From assembly GCF_001570865.1 (NCBI RefSeq), contig NZ_BCSM01000012.1, positions 27,184 to 91,183 of the forward strand: a stretch of DNA of 64,000 bases, read 5' to 3'. The notes below the pieces were generated by a model. It was not told the origin of the DNA, searched no databases, and was given only the letters and a program-made list of their open reading frames with translations. Both the position numbers and the translations under genes were made by a program. Positions 1 through 7,690 of the stretch are shown piece by piece; position 1 is the stretch's first letter, and each line of letters begins with the position of its first letter. Origin of the DNA: Rothia kristinae NBRC 15354 (GTDB lineage Bacteria; Actinomycetota; Actinomycetes; Actinomycetales; Micrococcaceae).

Positions 1-503
1 GCCTGGACCAGATCGATCACCTCATCCGGGGAGGTGCACTCGTAGACGCTGGCCCCGTCGGACATCAGGGTGATCTGGGCGAGGTCCTCGACCCCGCGCG
101 AGCGCAGGTGCTGCACGGAGGAGCGGATCTGCTGCAGCGAGACGCCGGTGTCCAGCAGGCGCTTGACGATCTTCAGCACCAGGACGTCCCGGAAGGCGTA
201 CAGCCGCTGGGTTCCGGAGCCCTTGGCCCCGCGCACGGTGGGCTCCACGAGGTGGGTGCGCGCCCAGTAGTCCAGCTGTCGGTAGGTGATGCCCGCGGCC
301 TTGCACGCCACGGGGCCGCGGTAGCCGATGCTCTCGTCCAGGGCCACGAGGTCCTCGTCGAACAGCAGCCCCTGGCGGCCGGTGGGCGGGGCGACCGTCT
401 CCATCCCGGGCAGCTGCTGCTCCTGGTAGGAGGGCGCGGGGGCCGCGTGCAGGGACGCCGGAGGGTTCCGGTGGGGGTCCTGCTGGGATCCGTCTCGACT
501 CAC
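1..503 (-). CDS. MerR-family regulator, ResR/McdR (Rv1830)-like, C-terminus cut by window edge
   Basis: The reading frame starts at GTG 503, with a GAGGAG ribosome site about ten bases upstream, and runs off base 1 after 167 codons. It has a roughly 50-residue variable N-terminus, then the MerR helix-turn-helix (ITYRQLDYWART) and the wing and linker (GTQRLYAFRDVLVLKIVKRL), then the conserved block LMSDGASVYEC. This pattern, and its position beside ftsR and garA, matches mycobacterial Rv1830 (ResR/McdR), a transcription factor tied to growth and division control. Family and orthology are well supported; the regulatory targets here are unknown. The extreme C-terminus lies outside the window. 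It has its own promoter and a structured leader (see 554-656), so it need not be read from ftsR. Confidence 0.88.
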   Translation of the reverse strand, partial: MSRDGSQQDPHRNPPASLHAAPAPSYQEQQLPGMETVAPPTGRQGLLFDEDLVALDESIGYRGPVACKAAGITYRQLDYWARTHLVEPTVRGAKGSGTQRLYAFRDVLVLKIVKRLLDTGVSLQQIRSSVQHLRSRGVEDLAQITLMSDGASVYECTSPDEVIDLVQ

Positions 504-553
504 CCTGGTCGTCTCCTCGGTCGGCGCTGGCGCGCGGTGGTGCAAGAGCACGT

Positions 554-577
554 CCGGGGCGGGCGCTCCCGCCCCGG
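554..577 (-). terminator. Perfect 10-bp GC hairpin in the leader of the MerR gene
   Basis: Arms 554-563 and 568-577 pair perfectly around the loop CGCT. The hairpin lies 51 bases before the MerR start and downstream of the promoter at 628-656. It could end ftsR transcripts or act as an attenuator in the MerR 5' leader. There is no T-run, so intrinsic termination is not certain. Confidence 0.5.
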
Positions 578-627
578 CCGGTGAGCCCGGCGCGCCGTCG
601 GGGACGGGATCCGGATCCACTCCCTCG

Positions 628-656
628 ACGTTAGAGGCAACCCGGGGTCCGGTCAA
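628..656 (-). promoter_or_regulatory. Sigma-70-type promoter for the MerR gene
   Basis: On the minus strand a TTGACC -35 box (651-656) is followed by exactly 17 bases and a TAACGT -10 box (628-633). This is the best consensus promoter seen in the window. Transcription would start near 621, giving a leader of about 118 bases that contains the hairpin at 554-577. Confidence 0.7.
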
Positions 657-698
657 AGACATCGGCCCACCGGGCCCCGCGTGTCCGCCGGGGCGGGC

Positions 699-1424
699 TC
701 ACCAGGTGCGCTGGACCCGGTCGGCCACCAGCTCGGCGTGCAGCTGCGTGCACAGCCCGGACAGCTCCCGGGCGGTGGCCGCGGCCCGCTCCCGGGACTG
801 CTCGTCGCGGCGCCCGGCCAGCGGGGCCACGGCCTGCTCCACCAGCCCCACCTCCCGGTCGGCCGCCGCCCGGAAGAAGCGCAGATGTCGGGGCTGCAGA
901 CCGTGGGAGGTCAGGCGCACGCACAGGGTCGCCGTCTGGGCGGCGTGCTCGTCAAAGGTGCCCTCCGGCCCCTCGCTGATCAGCCCGTAGGAGATCAGCT
1001 CCCGCAGCAGCGGCAGCGGGGCCGAGGTGTGCTTGGACAGCTCGCGCATGGACCAGGTGCGCGCCCCGGCCGCCCGCGCCGTCGGCGTGGCCACCTCCGG
1101 GGCCGGGCCGGGGCCCTCGGCCTCGGGCAGGGCGAAGTCCCCGCCGTCGCGCTCCACCGCGTCCACCTGTTCCTTGATGACCTTGAGGGGAAGATAGCGG
1201 TCACGCTGGAGGGTGAGGATGTAGCGCAGACGCACGATGTCCTGCGCGGAGTATTTGCGGTAGCCGGTGGCGGTGCGCCGGGGGAAGATCAGGCCGCGGT
1301 CCTCCAGGAAGCGCACCTTGGAGGCGCTCAGTCCCGGGAACTCGGCGTCCAGGTGGCTGAGCACCTGGCCGATGGTCTTATCCTTCACCTGCTCCGGTGC
1401 GGTGGCGTCCTCGGCGGCGTCCAT
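699..1424 (-). CDS. ftsR: MerR-family cell-division regulator FtsR
   Basis: A 241-residue protein with an N-terminal MerR helix-turn-helix at about residues 12-85. The block FPGLSASKVRFLEDRGLI, followed by TGYRKYSAQDIVRLRYIL, is the form found in corynebacterial FtsR and mycobacterial Rv1828. FtsR activates ftsZ in Corynebacterium glutamicum. After a low-complexity linker there is a C-terminal ligand or dimer domain ending VADRVQRTW. The ATG start at 1424 lies 17 bases after the garA stop with a GAGGCGGG ribosome site, so garA and ftsR are probably one transcript. The DUF151 bifunctional nuclease that lies between ftsR and the Rv1830 gene in mycobacteria is absent here. Confidence 0.88.
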   Translation of the reverse strand: MDAAEDATAPEQVKDKTIGQVLSHLDAEFPGLSASKVRFLEDRGLIFPRRTATGYRKYSAQDIVRLRYILTLQRDRYLPLKVIKEQVDAVERDGGDFALPEAEGPGPAPEVATPTARAAGARTWSMRELSKHTSAPLPLLRELISYGLISEGPEGTFDEHAAQTATLCVRLTSHGLQPRHLRFFRAAADREVGLVEQAVAPLAGRRDEQSRERAAATARELSGLCTQLHAELVADRVQRTW

Positions 1425-1441
1425 GGGTGGGCTCGCCCGCC

Positions 1442-1882
1442 TCAGCGGCTGCGCCCGGCGCAGAACACGAAGACGAACTTGCCGATGCGCACCTCGTCCC
1501 CGTCCTGCAGGCTCACGTGATCCACGCGGTCCCCGTTGACGTAGGTGCCGTTCAGGGAGCCGGCGTCGGTGATCTCGAAGGCCCCGGCGTTGAAGGAGAA
1601 GCTGGCGTGGCGCCGGGAGACCGTGACGTCGTCCAGGAAGATGTCCGCGTCCGGGTGGCGCCCGGCGACGATGCCGTGATCCGGCTTCGCGGCGTCCGCA
1701 TCCAGCAGGAAGCGGGCGCTGCCGTGCGGGCCGGACTGGGCGATCAGCAGCGCCGAATCGGCGGGCAGGGCCGCGACGGCGGCGGCCTCCTCGTCGGCCA
1801 GGCGGCGGCGCACGGGGCGCTCCTGCGACGGGTTGACCCGGATGACGGTGGTCTCCGGTGATGCTTGCTCGTGCTCTGACAT
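1442..1882 (-). CDS. garA: FHA-domain metabolic switch protein GarA/OdhI
   Basis: A 146-residue protein with a short N-terminal tail containing ETT at residues 10-12, the position phosphorylated by PknB/PknG-type kinases in the family (ETTSV elsewhere, ETTVI here). A single FHA domain follows with GRHPDADI, VSRRHA and SLNGTYVNG. GarA/OdhI, when unphosphorylated, inhibits 2-oxoglutarate dehydrogenase and glutamate dehydrogenase and stimulates glutamate synthase, balancing carbon and nitrogen flow. Start chosen at ATG 1882 because GAGGGGAAG sits five bases before it; an upstream ATG at 1900 lacks such a site. The gcvH-garA-ftsR order is conserved in actinobacteria. Confidence 0.9.
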   Translation of the reverse strand: MSEHEQASPETTVIRVNPSQERPVRRRLADEEAAAVAALPADSALLIAQSGPHGSARFLLDADAAKPDHGIVAGRHPDADIFLDDVTVSRRHASFSFNAGAFEITDAGSLNGTYVNGDRVDHVSLQDGDEVRIGKFVFVFCAGRSR

Positions 1883-2017
1883 GTCTTCCCCTCGGGTCAT
1901 GAGCGGCGGTCGGTTCCGGCCGGCACGGTCCCGGTCTCCCGGATCCGTGGTGCGGCCGCGGCGGGTCCCACCCCGGCGCCGACCGATCGGGGGCGCGGGG
2001 GAAGATCCCGGATCCCC

Positions 2018-2023
2018 AGTCTA
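2018..2023 (-). promoter_or_regulatory. Candidate -10 box for garA-ftsR
   Basis: The 216-base gap between gcvH and garA holds a minus-strand TAGACT hexamer (2018-2023), a common actinobacterial -10 form, about 135 bases before the garA start. No convincing -35 was found. The same TAGACTGG string recurs before the TPR gene at the right end of the window. Nothing else was recognised in 1883-2098. Confidence 0.4.
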
Positions 2024-2098
2024 GCGGGCCGATGCGGCGCGGGCGCGGGCTTCAGCCCTCGGCCCCGGTCTGTGCCGGCCCGGTCCGCGCCGCGTCGG

Positions 2099-2485
2099 TC
2101 AGGACAGCTGGTCGCGATAGGCCTGCGCATCCAGCAGACCGGCCAGGTCCGCGGGATCATCCGGGCGCAGCCGGATCAGCCAGCCCGCGTCGTAGGGGTC
2201 CTCGTTGACGGCCCCGGGGTTGTCCCCCAGCGCCTCGTTGACGGCCACGATCTCCCCGGCCACCGGCAGGTACAGGTCCGAGACGGACTTGGTGGACTCG
2301 ACCTCGCCGAAGGAGTCCCCGGCGGCGAAGGAGTCCCCGACCTCCGGCAGGTCCACGTAGACGACGTCGCCCAGCGCGTCCTGGGCGTGGTCGGTGATCC
2401 CCACGGTGACGACGCCGTCGGCATCGGCCGCGGAGATCCATTCGTGCTCGGCGGTGTAGGAGAACTCGGTGGGGACGGCGCTCAT
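2099..2485 (-). CDS. gcvH: Glycine cleavage system H protein
   Basis: A 128-residue lipoyl carrier protein of normal family length. It carries the aminomethyl group between the P, T and L proteins of the cytosolic glycine cleavage complex. The lipoylation site is Lys66 in VESTKSVSD, and VNEALGDNPGAVNEDPY is the usual C-terminal half. Start chosen at ATG 2485 (MSAVPTEF), with an AGAGG ribosome site about 12 bases upstream; the frame stays open upstream but that part is not conserved. gcvT and gcvP are not in the window. It lies 158 bases after putA on the same strand. Confidence 0.93.
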   Translation of the reverse strand: MSAVPTEFSYTAEHEWISAADADGVVTVGITDHAQDALGDVVYVDLPEVGDSFAAGDSFGEVESTKSVSDLYLPVAGEIVAVNEALGDNPGAVNEDPYDAGWLIRLRPDDPADLAGLLDAQAYRDQLS

Positions 2486-2532
2486 CGTCGGTGGCCTCTT
2501 CTCATGCGTGGGTGTGGGGGATCGCTGCGCGC

Positions 2533-2569
2533 CCGCCCGCAGGATCCCGAGGGAACTCGCTGCGGGCGG
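2533..2569 (-). terminator. Hairpin between putA and gcvH
   Basis: Perfect 10-bp arms (2533-2542, 2560-2569; CCGCCCGCAG type) enclose a 17-base loop. On the minus strand it follows putA and precedes gcvH by about 50 bases. There is no T-run, so it may be a weak terminator or a leader structure of gcvH. I could not match the gap to a glycine riboswitch. Confidence 0.45.
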
Positions 2570-2643
2570 ACGCGCTCGGATTGCACAGGACACATTACCC
2601 TGCCGCGCCGGTCACAGCCCGGAGGGCGCGTACCCGACCGGGC

Positions 2644-5600
2644 CTAGATGACGCCCTCGGAGAACCGGTCCGGGTTGCCGAAGCGGTGGGCGGTGATGGA
2701 CACGGCCTGCTCCCGCAGGAACGGCAGCATCTCGACCCGCCCGGCTTCGGTGACCGGGCCGTGGTAGATCCCCAGATCCGGGCGCCCCTCCAGGGCCTCG
2801 TACACGGAGGCGTGATCCGCGCCGATCAGCCGGATGCGCATGCCCTCGAAGCGGGTTCCGGCCAGCTCCCGGGGGCCTCGCCGGCGGATGCCGCGCAGGG
2901 CGTCGCGCCAGGCGTCGTCGGACTCCTCGACGATGCGCACCCCGGCCTGCTCCAGGGCCCCGGCCACCGAGACGGGGACGGGCCGGGCCGTGGAGAAGGT
3001 GATCGGCGCGCCCGCGGCCAGGCCCGCGGCCAGGACCCGCAGGGTGTGCGCGAGGTCCGCGTCCGCATCCGCGCGCACGTGCACCGGCTGGGGGACGTAG
3101 CGCAGGATGTTGCGCTCCACGCCCAGCTGGGACGGGTCGTGGCCCAGGCCGAACTCCGCCGCCCAGGCGGCCGCATCCGAGCTGGTCGCGCGGGTCAGGA
3201 ACTCCCGCTGGACGGCACTCAGGGCGTGGGGTTCGCGCACGCGGCGCAGCAGCTCCTTGACCGGCTCCGCGCTGGGGGTGGCGATCGCGGTGGACGGACG
3301 CGAGGTCCACTCCCCCAGGGCCATCAGGTAGCTGGGCCCGCCGGCCTTGGTGCCGGTGCCCACGGAGGACTTCTTCCAGCCGCCGAAGGACTGGCGCCGC
3401 ACGATCGCCCCGGTGATGCCGCGGTTGACGTAGACGTTGCCGGCCTGGACCCGGTCCAGCCACAGGGCCAGCTCCTCCGAGTTCAGTGAGTGCAGCCCCG
3501 CGGTCAGCCCGTATTCGGGGGCGTTCTGCAGCTCGATGGCCTCCTCCAGGGTCTCGGCCGTCATGACCCCGAGGATCGGCCCGAAGTACTCGGTGAGGTG
3601 GTACTCGCTGCCCGGGCGCACCCCGGCGCGCACCCCGGGGGACCACAGCTTCCCGGTCTCATCCAGCTGCCGCGGCTCGATGACCCAGTGCTCCCCCTCC
3701 CCCAGCTGCGTCAGTCCGCGCAGCAGCTTGCCTTCGGGGGCGGCGATGACGGGACCCATCTGCGCGGTGATGTCCTCGGGGTGGGCCACGTGCAGGGAGC
3801 GCACGGCGTCCACGAGCTGGTTGCGGAAGCGCCGGGAGGTCGCTGCCGTGCCGACGAGGATCACGGTGGAAGCCGCGGAGCACTTCTGCCCGGCGTGGCC
3901 GAAGGCCGACTGCACGACGTCCTTGACCGCCAGGTCCAGGTCCGCGTGCGGGGTGACGATGATGGAGTTCTTCCCGGAGGTCTCCCCGAACAGCTGCAGG
4001 TCCGGGCGGAAGGAGCGGAACAGCTCCGCGGTCTCGTAGGCGCCGGTGAGGATCACCCGGTCGATCTCCGGGGCGCTGACCAGCTGGCGCCCGTGGGCCT
4101 TCTCGTCCACCTGGACCAGCTGCAGCGCCTCCCGCGGGACCCCGGCCTCCCACAGGGCCTCGGCGATCACGGCGCCGCAGCGCTGGGCCTCGGCGGCCGG
4201 CTTGAAGATCACCGCGGAGCCGGCGGCCAGGGCGGCCAGCGCGGATCCGGTGGGGATCGCGACGGGGAAGTTCCACGGCGGGGTCACCAGCGTGACGTCC
4301 ACGGGGTGGAACTGCGCGCCGTCGACCCGCTCCAGCTCCTCGGCCAGCTGGGCGTAGTAGTTGGCGAAGTCGATGGCCTCGGAGACCTCCGGGTCGCCCT
4401 GATCCAGCAGCTTCCCGGCCTCGCTGGCCATGACCTCCAGCAGCTCGGCCCGCTTCAGCCCCAGCACGACGCCGACCCGGCGCAGGATCGCGGCCCGCTC
4501 GGCCGCCGGGCGCTCGCCCCAGGCCCGACCCGCCCTCTGGGCGGTGGCCAGGGCCTCCCGGACCTGCTCCTCGTCCGTCAGGAAGGATTCCTCGATCAGC
4601 TCCTGCCCGAGGCTCGATCCCGGCACCCGCTCCAGGATCCGCCGGCCCCACTCCCGGTTGGCGGCCAGAGAGGTGTCGGTGTCCGGGCAGTTGGCGAAGC
4701 CGTCCTCGGGGCGGAACACGCTCTGCTCGGTCTCCGCGGCGCGATCCTGGGTGCGGTTGGGGGCGGGGACCTCGTCGGTGACCGCGGCCAGGGCCCGCTG
4801 GAAGCGGGCCTTCTCCCGGTCGAACAGGAACCGGCTGTCGGCCAGGTCGAAGACCGCGGACATGAAGTTCTCGCTCGAGGCGTTCTCCTCCAGCCGACGC
4901 ACCAGATAGGAGATGGCGACGTCGAACTCCTCGGGCCGCACCACGGGGGTGTACAGCAGCAGCGCGCCGACGTCGCGGCGGACCACCTCGGCCTGCTGGG
5001 CGGCCATGCCGATGAGCATCTCGAACTCGACGTCCTCCTGCACCCCGCGCTGCTGACTGAGCAGGTGGGCGAAGGCGATGTCGAACAGGTTGTGCCCGGC
5101 GATGCCCAGGCGGATGCTGCGGGTGCGCTCGGGGCGCAGCGCCCAGTCCAGGGCCCGCTTGTAGTTGGCATCCGTGGCCTCCTTGGAGTCCCAGGTGGTC
5201 AGGGGCCACTGGTGCACGGCGGCCTCGACCAGCTCCATGGACAGGTTGGCGCCCTTGACCAGGCGCACCTTGATCCGGGAGCCGCCGGTCTCCACGCGCC
5301 GGGTGGCCCACTCCTGCAGCCGCTGCATCGCCGCCAGGGTGTCCGGCAGGTAGGCCTGCAGCACGATGCCGGCCTCCAGGCCCCGCAGCTGCGGCTGATC
5401 CAGGATGCGGGTGAACACCGCGATGGTCAGGTCCAGGTCCTTGTACTCCTCCATGTCCAGGTTGATGAACTTGGGGGTCGGGGCGGAGGCGGCGTACTCG
5501 TACAGCGGGGTCAGGCGGCGCACCGCGGTGTCCACGACCTCGTCGAAGGACCACGGGGCGTGCGGGCCGGAGACGGCGGAGACCTTGACGGAGACGTAGT

Positions 5601-6129
5601 CGACGTCGTCACGGCGCAGCAGCCGCTCGGTCTCGCGCAGGCGCCGCTCGGCCTCGGCATCGCCCAGCACGGCCTCTCCGAGCAGGTTGATATTGAGCTT
5701 GTTGCCTCCGGCGGTCAGGTGCTCGATGGCGGGGCCGAGCTTCTCGTCCCGGGCGTCCACGATCAGGTGCCCGACCATCTCGCGCAGGGCCCGCCGGGCC
5801 AGCGGGATGGTCGGCCAGGAGGCCTTGGGCGCCACCAGCCCGCCGGCGCGCACGGCGGCGCGCAGGTGCCAGGGCAGGAACTTCGGGACGATCGGGGCCA
5901 GGCGCCCGAGGTTGTGCCCGGCCGCGGCGTCGTCCTCCGGGCGGATCACGCCGTCGACGAAGCCGACGGTGAACTCCAGGCCGTGCGGGTCCTTCAGGAC
6001 CCCGGCCAGCTGCTCGGCGGCCTTGTCCTCGGGGATCTCGGCGGAGGCCTCGACCCAGCGGGAGACCAGCTCACCGGCCTGCTCGGCCAGGCGCTGGAGC
6101 TCGGGGGCGTCGAAGGGGTGGGTGGTCAT
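2644..6129 (-). CDS. putA: Bifunctional proline dehydrogenase / L-glutamate gamma-semialdehyde dehydrogenase
   Basis: This 1161-residue protein oxidises proline to glutamate in two steps. The N-terminal arm and FAD-binding PRODH barrel occupy about residues 60-450 (NLDMEEYKDLDLT, VRLVKGANLS, GIAGHNLFDIA). The NAD-dependent aldehyde dehydrogenase domain covers about 500-960, with TPPWNFPVAIPTGSAL, catalytic Glu716 in FGETSGKN and nucleophile Cys750 in GHAGQKCSAAS. A further C-terminal region of about 180 residues follows. There is no N-terminal ribbon-helix-helix DNA-binding domain, so it should not autoregulate as Escherichia coli PutA does. The ATG start at 6129 has AGGAGGAG seven bases upstream. 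A LysR gene diverges 156 bases away and is the likely regulator. Confidence 0.95.
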   Translation of the reverse strand: MTTHPFDAPELQRLAEQAGELVSRWVEASAEIPEDKAAEQLAGVLKDPHGLEFTVGFVDGVIRPEDDAAAGHNLGRLAPIVPKFLPWHLRAAVRAGGLVAPKASWPTIPLARRALREMVGHLIVDARDEKLGPAIEHLTAGGNKLNINLLGEAVLGDAEAERRLRETERLLRRDDVDYVSVKVSAVSGPHAPWSFDEVVDTAVRRLTPLYEYAASAPTPKFINLDMEEYKDLDLTIAVFTRILDQPQLRGLEAGIVLQAYLPDTLAAMQRLQEWATRRVETGGSRIKVRLVKGANLSMELVEAAVHQWPLTTWDSKEATDANYKRALDWALRPERTRSIRLGIAGHNLFDIAFAHLLSQQRGVQEDVEFEMLIGMAAQQAEVVRRDVGALLLYTPVVRPEEFDVAISYLVRRLEENASSENFMSAVFDLADSRFLFDREKARFQRALAAVTDEVPAPNRTQDRAAETEQSVFRPEDGFANCPDTDTSLAANREWGRRILERVPGSSLGQELIEESFLTDEEQVREALATAQRAGRAWGERPAAERAAILRRVGVVLGLKRAELLEVMASEAGKLLDQGDPEVSEAIDFANYYAQLAEELERVDGAQFHPVDVTLVTPPWNFPVAIPTGSALAALAAGSAVIFKPAAEAQRCGAVIAEALWEAGVPREALQLVQVDEKAHGRQLVSAPEIDRVILTGAYETAELFRSFRPDLQLFGETSGKNSIIVTPHADLDLAVKDVVQSAFGHAGQKCSAASTVILVGTAATSRRFRNQLVDAVRSLHVAHPEDITAQMGPVIAAPEGKLLRGLTQLGEGEHWVIEPRQLDETGKLWSPGVRAGVRPGSEYHLTEYFGPILGVMTAETLEEAIELQNAPEYGLTAGLHSLNSEELALWLDRVQAGNVYVNRGITGAIVRRQSFGGWKKSSVGTGTKAGGPSYLMALGEWTSRPSTAIATPSAEPVKELLRRVREPHALSAVQREFLTRATSSDAAAWAAEFGLGHDPSQLGVERNILRYVPQPVHVRADADADLAHTLRVLAAGLAAGAPITFSTARPVPVSVAGALEQAGVRIVEESDDAWRDALRGIRRRGPRELAGTRFEGMRIRLIGADHASVYEALEGRPDLGIYHGPVTEAGRVEMLPFLREQAVSITAHRFGNPDRFSEGVI

Positions 6130-6285
6130 GGGGACTCCTCCTCGAGATCTCGCCGGGGCGATCCGGCGGGGCACGGTGCCCAGCGCGCGGTCCGCCGGGT
6201 GCTGGGATCCAGTATGGTCGAGAACACGATGAAGCAGAAATGACACTTTCTGACAGTTCATCTGAAGATCTTCTGAAAGGTTCCG
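6130..6285. promoter_or_regulatory. Divergent putA/LysR control region with palindromic operator
   Basis: This 156-base gap is AT-richer than its surroundings. It contains the perfect palindrome GAAGATCTTC (6264-6273), set among three TCTGA repeats between 6250 and 6275, immediately before the LysR start: a plausible LysR-type binding site. A minus-strand CATACT with TTCTGC 17 bases upstream could serve putA. Both assignments are inferences from sequence. Confidence 0.5.
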
Positions 6286-7182
6286 ATGCTGGACGTCAAG
6301 AGGCTGCGGGTGCTGCAGGAGCTGTCCCGACGCGAGACGGTGACCGAGACCGCCCGGGCCCTGGGCTACACCCCTTCGGCGGTCTCCCAGCAGCTGTCCG
6401 CCCTGGCCCGGGAGTGCGGGGTCCCCCTCGTGCAGCGGCAGGGCCGCGCCCTCGTGCTGACCCCGCAGGCCAGGACCCTGATCGAGCACACGGAGCGGAT
6501 CCTGCACGAGATGGACCTGGCCGTCACCGCGCTGCAGAGCACCCAGGACGAGCCCGCCGGGCGGGTGCGCCTGGCCATCTTCCAGACCGCCGCCTCCGCC
6601 CTGCTGCCCCGCGCCCTGGACCTGCTGGCCCGGCGGCATCTGCTGGTGCGGGTCCAGGTGGTCCAGCGCGAGCCCGAGGCGGCCCTGGCCCAGACCCAGC
6701 TGCGAGAGGTGGACCTGGTGGTGGCCGAGCAGTACCCGCACCACGCGGTGGCCCAGTTCCCGGAGGTCGACTCCCGGCGGCTGCTGCGCGACCCCGTGCG
6801 TCTGGCGGTGCCGGGCGACGCCGACATCGCCTCCCCGGCCCAGGCGGCCCACCTGCCGTGGGCCATGGAGCCGGCGGGCAACGCCAGCCGCGACTGGGCC
6901 CTGCACGTGTGCCGCTCGGCGGGCTTCGAGCCGGAGGTGCGCTTCGAGTTCGACGACGTGCGGGCCCACGCGGATCTGGTGGCCGCCGGGCACGCGGTGT
7001 CCCTGCTGCCGTGGCTGGCCTGCGTGAACGCCCCGGCGGGCATCCGGTGGGTGCCGCTGCCCGGGGACCCCCACCGGGAGGTGTTCACCTCCGCGCGCCG
7101 GGACATGGCCCCGCGCCCGGCCATCGAGGCGGTGCGCTCCTGCCTGCACGACGCCGCGCAGGCCCTGCCCCTGCCCGGGTGA
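6286..7182 (+). CDS. LysR-family transcriptional regulator, divergent from putA
   Basis: A 298-residue protein with an N-terminal winged helix-turn-helix (residues 1-60: LRVLQELSRRETVTETARAL, TPSAVSQQLSALARECG) followed by a periplasmic-binding-protein-like effector domain (PAGRVRLAIFQTAASALLPR onward). Both parts and the length are typical of LysR regulators. The ATG at 6286 has AAAGG five bases upstream. Its divergent position and the palindrome in the shared promoter suggest control of putA, perhaps with proline as effector, but the ligand cannot be read from sequence. Confidence 0.85.
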   Translation: MLDVKRLRVLQELSRRETVTETARALGYTPSAVSQQLSALARECGVPLVQRQGRALVLTPQARTLIEHTERILHEMDLAVTALQSTQDEPAGRVRLAIFQTAASALLPRALDLLARRHLLVRVQVVQREPEAALAQTQLREVDLVVAEQYPHHAVAQFPEVDSRRLLRDPVRLAVPGDADIASPAQAAHLPWAMEPAGNASRDWALHVCRSAGFEPEVRFEFDDVRAHADLVAAGHAVSLLPWLACVNAPAGIRWVPLPGDPHREVFTSARRDMAPRPAIEAVRSCLHDAAQALPLPG

Positions 7183-7200
7183 GGCCCTGCGGGGCCGACC

Positions 7201-7611
7201 ATGCGCTCGCACGGTCATCTCCCGGAGGCCTCCGAGGCGCTGCTGACCTTCGTCATCACCATGCTGGGCACCCTGCTGGCGGTGTTCACGGCGGGCGTCA
7301 TCTCGAGCACCGCCGTGACCGGGCGGCTGCCGGATGCTGCCGCGCTCAGGCGCCAGGCCGCGGTCTCCTTCGGGGCCGCCGATGCGGTCTCGCTGCCCGT
7401 CATCTTCCTGGGACTGGGCTGGCTGGGCGTGTGAGACGTCGCCGCGGCCCTGACCGGCAGCATGATCGCCCTCATCGCGGGCCTGGCCGTGGTCGCGCGC
7501 CTGGCGGTGCGCACCACGAGGCTGCCGCGCTGGCAGCGGCTGCTGCTGCTCGGGGCAGAGTCGGTGCTGGGCCTGGCCGTGATCGGCATGGAGATGCTCG
7601 CCCACGGCTGA
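7201..7611 (+). pseudogene. Small four-helix membrane protein interrupted by an in-frame TGA
   Basis: From ATG 7201 the frame encodes 77 residues with two hydrophobic helices, reaches TGA at 7432-7434, and then stays open in the same frame to a second TGA at 7609-7611. The downstream part (VAAALTGSMIALIAGLAVV, then LGAESVLGLAVIGMEML) forms two more helices. The whole reads as one protein of about 136 residues with one codon changed, most simply TGG to TGA. Possible explanations are a recent nonsense mutation, a sequencing error or two separate small proteins; a restart ATG at 7462 has no ribosome site. Family not recognised. Confidence 0.6.
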
Positions 7612-7690
7612 GGCCGAGTGCGCCCGCGCCGCGCGGCGCCGGCCTCGGGCTCCGACCGTCGATGACCGGGCATCGGGGATAATCGCAGCC

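Noticed and set aside
2486..2643. Glycine riboswitch before gcvH
   Set aside because: I could not find the conserved aptamer core; only a simple 10-bp hairpin is evident.
3490..6243. Very long open frame (over 900 codons) antisense to putA
   Set aside because: GC-rich codon bias leaves antisense frames open; the translation is low-complexity Gly/Leu/Gln/Asp without family motifs, while putA on the other strand is certain. The same applies to long antisense frames opposite prpE, recN, rluB, crtI and glpD.
7215..7673. Minus-strand gene opposite the TGA-split membrane protein
   Set aside because: The antisense translation is Ser/Arg/Ala low complexity with no motif; the plus-strand frame gives coherent membrane helices.
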